Assembly (NCBI RefSeq): GCF_023078275.1
Contig: NC_062979.1
Coordinates: forward strand, 20,317,848 to 20,381,847
Direction of reading: 5' to 3'
Origin: Leguminivora glycinivorella
Taxonomy: Eukaryota > Arthropoda > Insecta > Lepidoptera > Tortricidae
DNA: 64,000 nucleotides
Shown here: positions 24,431 to 35,331 of the stretch, piece after piece
Position numbering within the stretch: position 1 is the stretch's first letter
Layout: every line of letters begins with the position of its first letter
Notes under the pieces: model-generated
The model's input: the letters and a program-made list of their open reading frames with translations, nothing else
Database searches by the model: none
What the model was told of the DNA's origin: nothing
Position numbers and translations under genes: made by a program

Positions 24431-26062
24431 AGTGACACGTCTTATTATGCGTTGCGATTAAAGCATAACTTTTTGTAGATAATTATAGTTTGGCACACTC
24501 CATTTGTCAGTAAAAAAGGCAGAAATTATAAACAAAATTTTGCACGCAAACACAGATTATTAATAAGTTACTGACGTGACAGATCCTTCGCTTGCCCGCA
24601 AAACGACAAATACCTACGCTTTATTTAATAGTAATGAGTTACTACGTAAAACTCAGAAGAAAAGTAGGTACTTACGTATCACGCGACTACACCCCTCGAC
24701 CACTTGTGCATTCGAACGAACGGCTAGCGTGTAGGTACTTAACGCGCGACCGCGACCGAGTGACGTAGGCCTGACGAAAGCTTAACTTCGTATAGAAATT
24801 ATAACAAACATTATACACAATTATGGATATATCGCATCGCATTTATGAAAACTATGTCTGAATTGCATTAATAAACTTGGTACACAGTTCCTTTTACGTA
24901 TCATGGTCGGCATGGTGGATGGACGGGGAAGCGGCCATCCACAAACCCGCTGTTGGACAGCGTTAAGAAGGCGCCATTATTATTAGGATTGCAGAAGATC
25001 GTCCGGAATCTCCATTCCACTCTCCAGCTTTGGTGCGAAAAATAACGACCTCATGTGGTCGCGACCCTCAGCCATGAGGAAACGAGGAAGGGACTGTCCT
25101 TTTTGAAAAATATTTTACCAATAAACACACACCGCACACAATTCATTTTATATTTAAACCAAATTATACATTTTATACTTTTCCATAAACATTAGTATCT
25201 ACTGAAATTAAACTTTTCTCTTCGATCAGTGACCCTAAAGTTTCAAATTAACAAACGGAAGGGATATTGGACAACCAACAAAAGTTTAATATAACATTTG
25301 TGCAAACACCACATTGCGGCCACACCACAGGCGGACATGAACTCGACACACATGGCCTTTAGGACAATGAGTAAGGTCACCTTGGTATCTAAGTACTCTC
25401 ATAATAGTCAAAAATATCTAAGCAAAAATGATAAAATCTTATTTTTAGCCCATTCACAAAAGTATCACGATACCAGCTGAATATCTTTCTGCCAACCGCG
25501 GTAGTTTTAAGCATTTTAAAATACCTTGTCATTTTAACACGCTGTATGAACTTCTTTAGAAAATTGCAGAATTACTATTGCGACAAGGTTGTAAGAGACG
25601 GCTTCATGCCACGATAAGCATCGCCGCAGAAAACGTAACAGACAATTGAAAGCGTAATCGCTAGTCAAAACACGTGCTCGCCACAAAGTACCCAAAGATT
25701 GTTTGATAACTCAAAAAAACCTCTTTTTAGGGTTCCTCTTCAAAATTTCTTGTACCTTATGGACCCGTAATTGTAATAGAAACACCACAAATTCCTAATC
25801 AAATAATCATTCGGCCTATCTTCTTCTAGACACCGTTTTTTTTTTATAAATTTATAAATGGGCTTACTCTTGACCACAGACTAGACTCAATGTATAATTT
25901 GCCATAAGATTTGTTTGAAAACCGCTCCTTCGAATGTTTTCGCAAATATTCGCAAGTTAACTTACCTACGTCGATTTTATAACAATAACTAATAGTAAAT
26001 AGCCAAAAGAAGAAGAACATAAAAGTCTTCTCTGTCACCAATCTTTATCTGATTACTTTTCA
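24431..26062. other. intergenic, nothing recognised
   Basis: Contains the small LINE H tail at 25845. The stretch 24900-25090 is GC-richer and retroposon-like in feel but could not be assigned. Confidence 0.4.
25845..25895 (-). repeat. LINE type H 3' tail fragment
   Basis: ataaatgggcttactcttga ccacaga matches the end of the type H copy at 16779 (ataaatggtcttactcttgg). Only the tail. Confidence 0.35.
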
Positions 26063-26170
26063 TAAGCTGAAATAGATACCATACACTAAAGAAAAAGCGA
26101 TCAAGCCCACTGGTGGCGAAGCCGGGAATCGAACCCGGATCTTCAGCTAACGCGGCTGACGTGCTAAAGT
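26063..26170 (-). repeat. SINE family C copy (minus)
   Basis: Minus strand: cacgtcagccgcgttagctg, B box gggttcgattcccgg, then gcttgatcgctttttcttta and gtgtatggtatctatttcag. tRNA-derived head. Related copies at 43745-43800 and 44015-44135. Confidence 0.65.
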
Positions 26171-26921
26171 GTGCTAAGGCGTGACTTTTCATAAGCTTCT
26201 TCAAAAAAAAAAAAAAAACTGTATTAGGAACCCTCCTTACTCCACCCGACTCGAACCTGTCCACTTTTTTTTACAGTAGGTTTATCGGCTTTCGATCAAC
26301 GTTGGGCACATTTGTGTCTTTGTGGTCCTAGTCCTCTTATCTCCGGATTAATCACCGTAAAAGTCTCGGGTCCCCTTAACCGCATGTTTAGGCACAAAAG
26401 ACTTCCTTCAGATGTTTGCAGAACGATGTTATTTTAAGATATTAGGTTTCGTGAATGCACACGCTGTTTTGAGTTTCTGATGTTACGTAGACTTTGACAG
26501 TAATCGGGAAAATCACTAATTATTTAGCAGAAATGAGTGACGAGATTTCATCTTTGACATTTCCGAGAAAAAAAAAGAAAATCCAAGAAGTGCTGAGTAG
26601 ATTCGTAGCATGTTCGCGTTCCCAGAATGCCTCTCCAAATAGCTCATTGCGAGACTTGATTACGATGACGATGCGAGAAAGAAGAGGCAAAGGCACTCAA
26701 ACAGAGTCAAACCTTTGTCTCCGGAACAGTGGCTTAACGAAACCATTATTATTAATAAGTACGATTGCAACAGAGAAATCCAGTAGTTAGAGGAGATTAT
26801 GTAGGTACCTATTTGTTTTACAGTGGACGAAAATATCTTAAAACTTATCAATTCAATCTAGTGGATTCATTGTAAGCGAAATCTGGGTTGTGCTCTGGGC
26901 TACAATGACGCAAAAGATCAG
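26171..26921. other. intergenic, nothing recognised
   Basis: The 26494-26790 frame (98 codons) has no recognisable motif. Confidence 0.35.
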
Positions 26922-27203
26922 AAATAAATAAAAAATAAAATAAATAAAATAAATATTGGGGACACCTTACACAGATCAACTTAGCCCCAAACTAAGCAAA
27001 GCTTGTACTATGGGTGCTAAGCGACGATATACATACTTAAATATATAAATACATACTTATACATAGAAAACATCCATGACTCAGGAACAATATCTGTGCT
27101 CATCACACAAATAAACACCCTTACCGGGATTCGAACCCAGGACAGCGGCTCAGCAGGCAGGGTCACTAGGTCACTATTACCGACTGAGCCAGACCGGTCG
27201 TCG
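26922..27203 (-). repeat. SINE family A copy (minus), near full length
   Basis: Tail (AAAT)n at left, conserved body, and complete head ending in agaccggtcgtcg at right. Includes an extra duplicated ggtcactaggtcacta near the head. Confidence 0.85.
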
Positions 27204-28195
27204 AGATTTTGTATCGAGATCTTTCCAGGTTTATAAACATCTTTGGACATACCATGAAACTATAGTATTTGTGTGAATACAAACCAAATTTAATTTATAA
27301 AACAAAAATTTACAACCGATAAAAACTGAGAGCTCTTAAATCGATTACACCAATATTTTGACACGACACAACCACGAAACATCCGAGCAAATAAAATGGA
27401 CAGTAGCAGTTTTTATCGACGCTCAAATTACAATTGGTTGCATAATTTTTCCGTTGAATAAACGCCCATCACTCCCAGTCACGAATAAAAAGTTTCCATT
27501 AAATAATGTAGCAAAAACTATGAAGGTATTACGGACATACGACGTTTTCGCTTTGATGATATGAGTCTTTGTGTTTTTTCACTTTTATATTTGGGATCAC
27601 AACGGGCTATAAATAAAACACGCCTACTTTTGCAGTACATTGTGTACTTTGATTCGGTTTTATCAAAATTCAATTGTTTGTGATGGGCTTCCGAAACAAA
27701 AGAATGTAAATATTGAGTATTCGATTATGGCCAATAAAATGATAATTATCTTCGAATATGCGAGTACAAGAACCCTTAAAAAGTATTTTCCTAAAATGTG
27801 TGACGTTCAATTGCCATCATATGGCTGTATCGGAGCTGCCGGTGTTTAAAAGTATCTGAAGACATACTCGTATTCACGCGTTGGTAATATTAGCCTGTTC
27901 ACGTAATTTCGTTCCCCTTGGTCACTCCAATAATCATATATATTTGGCAGCGTGTTCACCGCTAAACAATTTCCAGCAATATGACATTCATTCTATGACT
28001 TATATTATGAAGAAATGAACAGTCTGATCAGTGGCGGCAACTACGCCGCAGCTACAGCAGCTCACGTCTGAAAGTCACCTTAAGAGTTACCAGTGTGACC
28101 ACCATGAATTTTTAAGATATTACTCAACGGCGTAAAAATCAATGAGCAGCGCCCCCAAAATTACCGTACTTACTAGAACCAAAAATTAATCATCA
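27204..28195. other. intergenic, nothing recognised
   Basis: Two short plus frames (27358-27564, 27640-27849) without motifs or splice context. Confidence 0.4.
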
Positions 28196-28370
28196 TCATC
28201 ATCATCATTTCAGCCCTTTATCGCCCACTGCTGAGCATAGGCATCTCTTCTAGTATACGCCACTTGTCCCGGTCCTGAGCTAGTCTCATCCAGTTGTGAC
28301 CCGCAATTTTCCGGATGTCGTCCACCCAACGAGTCAACGGATGCCAAGCGCTTCTTACATCTGTGAGCGG
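28196..28370 (-). repeat. LINE protein C-terminus fragment (type G, minus)
   Basis: (ATC)n at 28190-28207 is the reversed (GAT)n tail. Reading back gives RWVDDIRKIAGHNWMRLAQD RDKW and the usual end before it. Confidence 0.7.
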
Positions 28371-30311
28371 CCACCATTTTGTTAACATTTTAGTCCATCT
28401 GCCATCACTCTGCCTAGAACCAAAAATTACAAACTTTTTACAAAAGAATTGGTCAAAAAAGTAGAAATAAATGATTAAAAGCAGATAAGCCAAAACGTGC
28501 AGCGTGCGCCCGTCATCTTGTGCAGTCTATTCGCCGGTCTATTTCACGTCAATTCATTCAATTTAATTTCCAAACATAATTTCAATCCCGTCCATCTCTG
28601 ACACGTGTTTGTACAACTTTTGTGAAAATGGCGAGTTTATAAAGGAAGTTTTATGAATTGCGGAATCCCATTATAGTTGTCGGCAAAAAATGGAGGTGTC
28701 TTCCCAGTGCACAGGAATTAGAGAAGAGCATTTGTTTGGCATGTTACGGACTTTTATCATCTTCAGAAGCAGTAAATGTAGTATTTTTTAATAAAACTGA
28801 AGTATTGGTTTTTTTTTCATATCCTATTTGAAAATTAACTATAAAAATTACTACATTTTTAAGGACAAGTTAGATTTATACTCTGGGCATAGTTGAAAGG
28901 TTCCAGGCCTCAGGCTCCTCCGGTTCATGCAATTAAAACTACACCAGACTATGCTCTTAACCACTAATTTAACCCTATGGTGGAACATGATAAAAATCAT
29001 GATTCTCAGCATTGAGGAAACATAAGTACTTCTTCACCATTATTTAGCCTCCATTTCACTTGCCATTAACGGTCTTTATTACGAGGAAGCTACCTATTAG
29101 TTAAAACTTTATTTGCCATACCGGTGGTTCATACAGTGGCATAATGAATTAGCCATATAAACGGTTTTTTTTAGATAAACCCAGCCCTGGTTTAAAAAAT
29201 CTCAATTCGGATAATTCTAATTAGCTGATTTAATAAGTTTTTGATTTTACAGAATTCCATATCAGCAATATTTACAGAAACTATTTAATAATGGTTTCCT
29301 TGAAGCAAATAGCTGAATAAGTTGCGAATAACAGCATTGGGCGGGAGATGATGTGTGGTGCGTCTACGCAGAGCATTGTTTGGTAATCCTGGTGGTTGCG
29401 CAAAAAATGTGGGAACTAGAGGTAGTAGTGCAGTTAAGGAATAGTGTGGGGAAAGTTGGGGAGTGATATTATTATCGATGAATGTATGTAGTCATCTCAC
29501 AGGCCGATTTCTAATGAGTATGGATGGATAATTTGAAACAAAAATAGTTTCTAAAATAATGAGGGCGAGATGGATTGAGATTTATGTACAGTAGTTACTT
29601 TATGTACCGTTCTAATATAAAATTGTGTAAAGGCATTGTAGAAAAGGTAGGTTTGCTTTCTCGAATTTGTGTGTGAGTTGCAACAGCATAAGTAATATTT
29701 CAATTTTTCTGTATGAGATGAAATTATCTATCTATTAAGTGAATCGAGTTGAATATTTATATTTTTTTTTTTTTAAGTTTTTTGAAAAAATAGGATGTTA
29801 CCTACTTGTCTTGTCTTTTAAAGTATACCTTGACACGTGTGTCATATTTTTAGTATTGCCCTCATGAGTAATTGCATTGTCTGCAACTGATGCACATGAT
29901 CTTTGACCCAAAGACCTGCATTAGCATGTTAGGCACCTTACGTACCATTTTATGTGTTTAATGCTTGTACATTTTATGACACCGTTTTATAGCACAACTC
30001 ATGTTAATCATCGATAAATGAGTCAAAGTCTGTTTTTCCATACTTTGCACCAAACTTTTCAAATTATAGTTCGTAAATTAAAGAATTAGTCAATATGTTT
30101 TAGAAATACTAATATCGGTGTAAATAAATACTTAAAAGTTTAGATTACTTTTGTGATTAAACTAGAAAACTTTTTACTGAAAAACTTTCAAGAAGATTTT
30201 TTATAGTTACTAATATTCACCAAAACAAATAGGTATCATACCTATCGAAATAAATCTAATTAGTATCAAATAATGACACTAAACAAAGTGTCAAAATATG
30301 TAAACACAAAC
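28371..30311. other. intergenic, nothing recognised
   Basis: AT-rich with few repeats, one of the more repeat-poor parts of the window, next to the candidate exon at 30312-30502. It might be intron of an unseen gene. Confidence 0.35.
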
Positions 30312-30502
30312 CTTATTGTTAGCCTTAGGTGCAGGCACTGTGTACATTTTGGCATTTTTCCCCTCTTGATATCTAATAAGTCTGGCCCAGTCTTCTGTAT
30401 GAAGATCAATATAAAATGTAACTTGTATTTTATTGATTTTTGTCTTATTTAGCGTGATACAAAATTTGTCTTTCGGGTTGAACATCGCAGACTCATGGTA
30501 GC
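30312..30502 (-). CDS. candidate orphan exon, 63 codons, function unknown
   Basis: Minus strand, between a TTTTAAG acceptor-like site and AAG|GTTTGT donor-like site. An open frame reads YHESAMFNPKDKFCITLNKT, continues with VTFYIDLHTEDWARLIRYQE and ends KANNK at a codon border. Residue use looks protein-like rather than random. I recognise no family, and no neighbouring exon is visible. It could be part of a gene with long introns, or a transposon remnant. Confidence 0.25.
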
Positions 30503-31120
30503 CTTAAAATGTCGATACCCAATACAACAGTTCCCATCACTAGCTACCCTAAAACGCATCAATTCAACAAAATAACGAGTCCAACGCCCATTCAGGCCCA
30601 CATTGACAAAAGCACGCCAAATAGTTCGCCCCATTGCTTCCCTGCTCAGCACCAAAACGTCTTAAGTTCATAACAACTTGTAGTATCAAGTGACTTTTTA
30701 AAACCGTATCAGCTGTTCAACAGTTATTATAAAAACGGTGTAAGTGTATTTGAAGGAGGAACAATTATACGACCTATTGGAAGTAATTGTGTGCATAATA
30801 GCTAAAGGAGGTGATTATTGATAGTCGTGGGTGAGCTCAGCTTTCTCTGTGTGAATTTTTTGCAAGGCAATTGCTCAAGATGGTTTGTGTAGGTTTGTGC
30901 AAAGTTTATTTAATTTATCTGCTTAATAAAATTCTGGCATTGACTGATAAAGAATAGGTAGATTAGGTTATTTGCCTGTCTTTTATATCCGGCTTACATT
31001 TCGTTCGTTTCGTGCATTTGAAAACTTTTATTCTAACATGTGTTTATTTTAGGTATGGCACATGTTCTGAAAGAAAAACGTTGACTCCAAGATGGATTTA
31101 AGAAGCATGTAACTGTAACT

Positions 31121-31335
31121 AAAAACCGGCCAAGAGCGTACCCTAATATAACATTTTTTCCACTTTTTATTTTACCACTTTGTCGGCGTGATTGATATAC
31201 ATATTGGTACCAAATTTCAGCTTTCTAGTGCTAACGGTCACTGAGATTATCCGCGGACGGATGGACGGACGGACGGACGGACAGACAGACATGGCGAAAC
31301 TAGGGTTCTTAGTTGACTACGGAACTCTAAAAAAA
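31121..31335 (+). repeat. CCGGCCAAGAGCG repeat, internally deleted copy
   Basis: aaaaaccggccaagagcgt joins directly to accctaatataac and the 3' half (cgtgattgatatacatattg, ggacgg run, gactacggaactctaaaaaa). About 370 bases of the middle are missing compared with 39902-40470. Confidence 0.75.
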
Positions 31336-31362
31336 CAAACAAATATATATATACCTTTTTGT

Positions 31363-31555
31363 ACCTTTTGGCGTAGAAACGTTAGGTCCATGGGGTCCCA
31401 GCGCGAACAAGTTTTTTACAGAAATCGCGAAGCGTCTGCTTGAGGTCACCGAAGAGCTGGCGACTTCCTCGCACAACGTATCAGGACTGCGATACAGCGA
31501 GGAAATGTCGCCAGTGTCCTTGGGACAATGCCCCAGGGGCCTATTTTAAACATTA
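31363..31555 (+). repeat. LINE protein C-terminus fragment (type I)
   Basis: Reads FGVETLGPWGPSANKFFTEI AKRLLEVT, then a frameshift, then RRAGDFLAQRIRTAIQRGN. This is the C-terminal tail of a LINE protein very common in Lepidoptera. The preceding part of the same protein type is found at 55600-55886 (-). Confidence 0.65.
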
Positions 31556-31744
31556 GCTAGCTTTTGAGTTTAGTCTTAGTTTCATATATAATTATGTTCA
31601 TGTACTTTGAATTTCAAAAAATAGTGTAAGTAGGTAAAAATAATTAAAGCAGCCCAGTTAAGTACAAAACTGTTTTGGTAGCAATTGTTTAAATAACAAT
31701 GCAAAATAACGGCGAAGCTATCAAAATCCCTTCAAATTATTGGT

Positions 31745-32133
31745 TCCGAACCGGGCTCACGCCTTGCTAGTAAAAGACTCTCCGTGTGTGATCGGAATTG
31801 CGACCTTACGCCAAACGCAGGGGTTTACGCAATGTGTGATCGGAACGGGCTTTCTCCGTACTTAGCAAGGAGCTATCTTAGGCCTAGAGTAAGGTCCTAG
31901 TTAGGAGCAGACTGGGATGTCAACTGATTTGGGATGTGTCCCGGCGGGCTTTTATACCACCCGACGGCGTGGGTGAAAGCGACGCTTCCTTCCTGAGTAA
32001 CGGGACGCTGGACCCGCGCATCTGCAGTGGCCGGCCATCGCAATGTAGAAACAATGGTGCGGTACCGTTGGAATCGGAAGGGCCGGCGGAACCTTCTACC
32101 TGCTTTACGCGTGGGAAACTTGGTCGTGCTACA
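31745..32133 (-). repeat. 3' LTR, truncated (389 of 732 bp)
   Basis: Matches the first 389 bases of the right-hand LTR with one difference (ggcggaacc against ggcggatcc). It lacks the last 343 bases, including the poly(A) signal and CA end. The break is directly next to the TTGGT copy that also follows the other end of the element. Confidence 0.85.
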
Positions 32134-33473
32134 GTCTCCCCTCTGGATCCGACGACGTCCCGGCGAGGAGCCAGCACGAGGTAGCACTTCTTCTTTTCCA
32201 TCGATTTTGCTTTTACATGCCCCTTGGGCTTCTTAGTCTTCTTCTTGAAGTTTTTGAGTGGCTGGAGTGGTGGTTCCGTAGGGGCCACCACCTCTTCATG
32301 ATATAGCGCAAACGCTGCATCTTGGGGAGGTTTAATCTTTTCCAGACAGTCACTATTCCGAGTGACTATGCATGATGCGAGCTGACGTTGTGACTTTACG
32401 TCAGAGCTATCTTGTTTTAGTGCAAGTTTAGCACGCTCAGCATGAGCTGGAATGACCACTGCTGGATCACGTGGCTGCAACTTCAAAGCTTCCTGACTAT
32501 TCTTGTCTAATGCTTCTTTTCTTTCTTCCGTTGAGGGAATTAGCGTGTAGCCTAATTCAACTTTTGTAGGGCTTTGCCCTATTTCACCAGGGACGCTTGG
32601 GGCCCAAGAACATAGACCGACGCTCTGGTTTCCTGGATTTTCATTTCTGCAGCAATTAGGACACTTGCTGCGAACGACGCCGGGTCTGCCGCATCCGTAG
32701 CAACTGATGCCAACCGGTGCTGATGGAGCAACCTTGCTCGCATCTCCCCCTGCAGTTGAGCTCATCTCTTGTTGTTGCCGCTTCTTTGTGCGACAATCTT
32801 CTTCGGCGTGCCCGTTCTTATCGCAGTACTCGCAGCGTTGTCGGCCTGAAGTGTTCCGTTCATTGTTTGAAGGTACTGAGGCAACATTTTCTTCCCAGCT
32901 CGTCTTCTTTTCCAATAGGATTTCTTCAGCACTCCGTGCGAGTTTCAGAAGTTCGTCGATCGATTTGAAAGCGCTTCTTGGCACCATTTCCCGTATATTC
33001 AAGTGGAGCTGACCATAAATCATATGTAACTGATGGGTCTCCGACGGGATTGGTGCCGGTAGTTGGGCTATGAGCGCCCTCTTCTTTGCGACGAATTTCT
33101 CCGTAGGGGTCGTCGCATCCTGCTTCAGTTCTATTATCCTCTGATACAGGATGTCCGCTGGTATCTTCGGTGCGAACGCGTGCCGAAGCCGATCTTCAAA
33201 ATCCGTCCAGGATTTGACGTCTGACTTAGCGCCTTCCCACCAGACAGCGGCATCTCCTTTTAATAGGAGGGTAAGCCCTTCGAGAGCGTTCTCGTCGTCA
33301 ATGTTCTCGATTTTCTTGTACACCTTGATGGCTGAGAGAAACGTCTCTACAGTCTCGTTATCGCCGGTCCCGTCGTATACTGCGTTGCATCGTGCGAATG
33401 AACCTTGTCTGCTTGCCGGTGCTAGAGCTGCGATGATGCGCTGGAGCTGTTCTTCGGTCATGCTGATGGCCAT
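31920..33473 (-). CDS. retrotransposon Gag polyprotein
   Basis: A 517-residue open frame from the ATG at 33473; an upstream GTG-led extension is not a likely start. Residues about 36-190 are a gypsy/Arc-type capsid region containing the 'F-x-G-x-A-x-x-WW' kind of motif (LLKGDAAVWWEG). Residues 214-227 form a CCHC zinc knuckle (CEYCDKNGHAEEDC). Residues 258-271 are a second knuckle in which the histidine position is valine. After about residue 280 no protease or reverse transcriptase follows. The remainder is lysine/proline-rich (KNFKKKTKKPKGHVKAKS), covers the polypurine tract and runs into the LTR. Gag would form capsid-like particles packaging its RNA. The uninterrupted frame fits recent insertion. 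Confidence 0.8.
   Translation of the reverse strand: MAISMTEEQLQRIIAALAPASRQGSFARCNAVYDGTGDNETVETFLSAIKVYKKIENIDDENALEGLTLLLKGDAAVWWEGAKSDVKSWTDFEDRLRHAFAPKIPADILYQRIIELKQDATTPTEKFVAKKRALIAQLPAPIPSETHQLHMIYGQLHLNIREMVPRSAFKSIDELLKLARSAEEILLEKKTSWEENVASVPSNNERNTSGRQRCEYCDKNGHAEEDCRTKKRQQQEMSSTAGGDASKVAPSAPVGISCYGCGRPGVVRSKCPNCCRNENPGNQSVGLCSWAPSVPGEIGQSPTKVELGYTLIPSTEERKEALDKNSQEALKLQPRDPAVVIPAHAERAKLALKQDSSDVKSQRQLASCIVTRNSDCLEKIKPPQDAAFALYHEEVVAPTEPPLQPLKNFKKKTKKPKGHVKAKSMEKKKCYLVLAPRRDVVGSRGETVARPSFPRVKQVEGSAGPSDSNGTAPLFLHCDGRPLQMRGSSVPLLRKEASLSPTPSGGIKARRDTSQIS
32134..32150 (-). other. polypurine tract
   Basis: GGATCCAGAGGGGAGAC on the minus strand directly precedes TGTAGC of the 3' LTR, as expected for plus-strand priming. 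It is also read as codons of the gag frame (GSRGET). Confidence 0.7.
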
Positions 33474-33523
33474 CTTTGCTCTGTGTTGTGCTCGTGTTCT
33501 GGGTTCTGAAGCCAGGGCCACTT

Positions 33524-33535
33524 AGTTGGGCGCCA
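33524..33535 (-). other. primer binding site
   Basis: TGGCGCCCAACT on the minus strand, two bases inside the 5' LTR end, the canonical place and type of sequence for pairing with the 3' end of a tRNA primer. Confidence 0.6.
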
Positions 33536-33537
33536 GT

Positions 33538-34269
33538 TGTGAAAGGCGGTAAAAGGGGGTGATGTTGTTCCCTTTACCGAGCGCAGACTAATTGGGTTGA
33601 GGGTCCCAATAAGTCGACACTCTTATAAGATGGTGAGGGTTCAGGCCTGGCTTAACAGAACAACAACAACGATTCCAATTGGATTTATTTAGACAACACA
33701 AGAGTTACACGCAGGTTTACACAAATAGTCTTACACAATGTAGTCTAGTAACACTAAGTAACACGAATGCCGTGAGTGGTATATCTAGCACTGTACACTG
33801 TTGCTTTCACTGAACTTCACTTTGACTATGGACGCGACGGTAGCGGGTGTACCGAAAAGAGGTGACGTAACGAGACGTACTCCGAACCGGGCTCACGCCT
33901 TGCTAGTAAAAGACTCTCCGTGTGTGATCGGAATTGCGACCTTACGCCAAACGCAGGGGTTTACGCAATGTGTGATCGGAACGGGCTTTCTCCGTACTTA
34001 GCAAGGAGCTATCTTAGGCCTAGAGTAAGGTCCTAGTTAGGAGCAGACTGGGATGTCAACTGATTTGGGATGTGTCCCGGCGGGCTTTTATACCACCCGA
34101 CGGCGTGGGTGAAAGCGACGCTTCCTTCCTGAGTAACGGGACGCTGGACCCGCGCATCTGCAGTGGCCGGCCATCGCAATGTAGAAACAATGGTGCGGTA
34201 CCGTTGGAATCGGAAGGGCCGGCGGATCCTTCTACCTGCTTTACGCGTGGGAAACTTGGTCGTGCTACA
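33538..34269 (-). repeat. 5' LTR (732 bp)
   Basis: On the minus strand it starts TGTAGC and ends CACA, giving TGT...ACA ends. Two bases separate it from TGGCGCCCAACT, a typical tRNA primer-binding motif. A promoter is visible: TATAAAAG at 34085-34092 and a TCAGTTG initiator 30 bases downstream (34057-34063). AATAAA (minus) at 33684-33689 can serve as the poly(A) signal. Confidence 0.8.
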
Positions 34270-34274
34270 TTGGT

Positions 34275-35271
34275 TATTTTGAGGGGTTAGTAAAAGTTAA
34301 TTTGTGTCAACTATGTGACCGGTGACGACAATTAAGCTTGGGATCGTTCAATTAAGTTTTTGTTTATTATATTGTATGGAATTAACACCGAATTGAACTT
34401 TCATGTATTGTAGCAAAATTGACGTGGATTTGATTTTATTAATACCTCGCAGTACTAGCACTTCCTACCTACTGTATATTTTTAACGGCCCAAATACTAC
34501 CTTATATTTTTCCGACAAGCTTTGCAAATACGTGAATTAACTCTATTTTAACAAAATATTGTCTTCGGTTACCGCGATAGTGACTCATGAAATAAAACTG
34601 ATTGGGGATGAATTGTAAATTTATTATACGCGATTTAATCCGTGTTTTTATTTTAACAAAATAACATAATTAACAAAAAAAATATACATAATTATTTAGT
34701 TTACCATGTAAACGTATTTCCAGTCAGTATTGATTTCAATCAGAAAGGTTCTAAACGTAAGTTGGCGTAGCAAGGCAGTGTCCTCGTAGGCTTCCACGGT
34801 TGGAAGTTCCGCTTGTAACTCATAGATGGCGTTACTAAACTTGTTCTACTTGTCACATTTCCCTTTAGGTACTCACAACTTTTTATCTATACAGGGTGTA
34901 TTTTTGATATTACCTCATATTAAAAAGTTTATTAGTATTAACTAATACAACGGAACATAATTGTTTATTGTTCATTAAGAAACAAACGGTTGTGAACAAT
35001 CATTTTATTATTTATATATTAAAACTATATTAAACCTACAGTTTCCTTAATTAGTTAAAGATACGATAGCTTATTTCATATAGGAGGTACTTACAATTAA
35101 TCAGTAAATATCTAAGTTGCGGTGTAACTTAATTGTTTTGTATGAAAAAATAAAAGTAGTATTTTTTTATTAAATCATATGAAAATAATTATTAGTTCAA
35201 ATTAACAATATTAGTTAAGTAAGTTCGAAAATAATAATTAAAGTACCTACTAATAGGTAGTTTTGCAAGAA
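34275..35271. other. intergenic, nothing recognised
   Basis: AT-rich. Contains tatacagggtgta at about 34891, a possible MITE end with no partner seen. Confidence 0.4.
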
Positions 35272-35331
35272 GCGCTGGTGGCCTAGCGGTAAGAGCGTGC
35301 GACTTACGATCAGGAGGTCGCGGGTTCGAAC
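35272..35331 (+). repeat. SINE family B, 5' half (tRNA-like head)
   Basis: Reads gcgctggtggcctagcggta...ggaggtcgcgggttcgaac: A box and B box of a tRNA-derived RNA polymerase III promoter. It is interrupted by the hAT element and resumes at 39544. Confidence 0.75.

Larger units (their letters stand above)
31745..34269 (-). mobile_element. LTR retrotransposon, internally deleted, young
   Basis: Two direct copies of a 389 bp sequence (31745-32133 and 33881-34269) differ at one position only. On the minus strand the element runs TGTAGC...LTR, primer binding site (33524-33535), gag, polypurine tract (32134-32150), second LTR. TTGGT flanks both ends (31740-31744, 34270-34274) as a 5 bp target duplication. 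Pol is absent: the gag reading frame continues directly into sequence normally lying next to the polypurine tract. It resembles a Ty3/gypsy-type element that can move only with help from a relative. Confidence 0.85.

Noticed and set aside
26494..26790. 98-codon plus-strand frame
   Set aside because: No motif and no exon signals; composition is not convincing.
31920..33473. Gag as a domesticated host capsid gene
   Set aside because: It is still flanked by almost identical LTRs and a target duplication, so it is a recent insertion. No evidence of host use.
33474..33521. Upstream extension of gag to 33521
   Set aside because: It would start with GTG and reaches into sequence next to the primer binding site. 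The ATG at 33473 is the natural start.
31936..33525. Several plus-strand frames between 31936 and 33525
   Set aside because: They lie antisense to the retrotransposon gag frame, which has zinc knuckles and capsid features.
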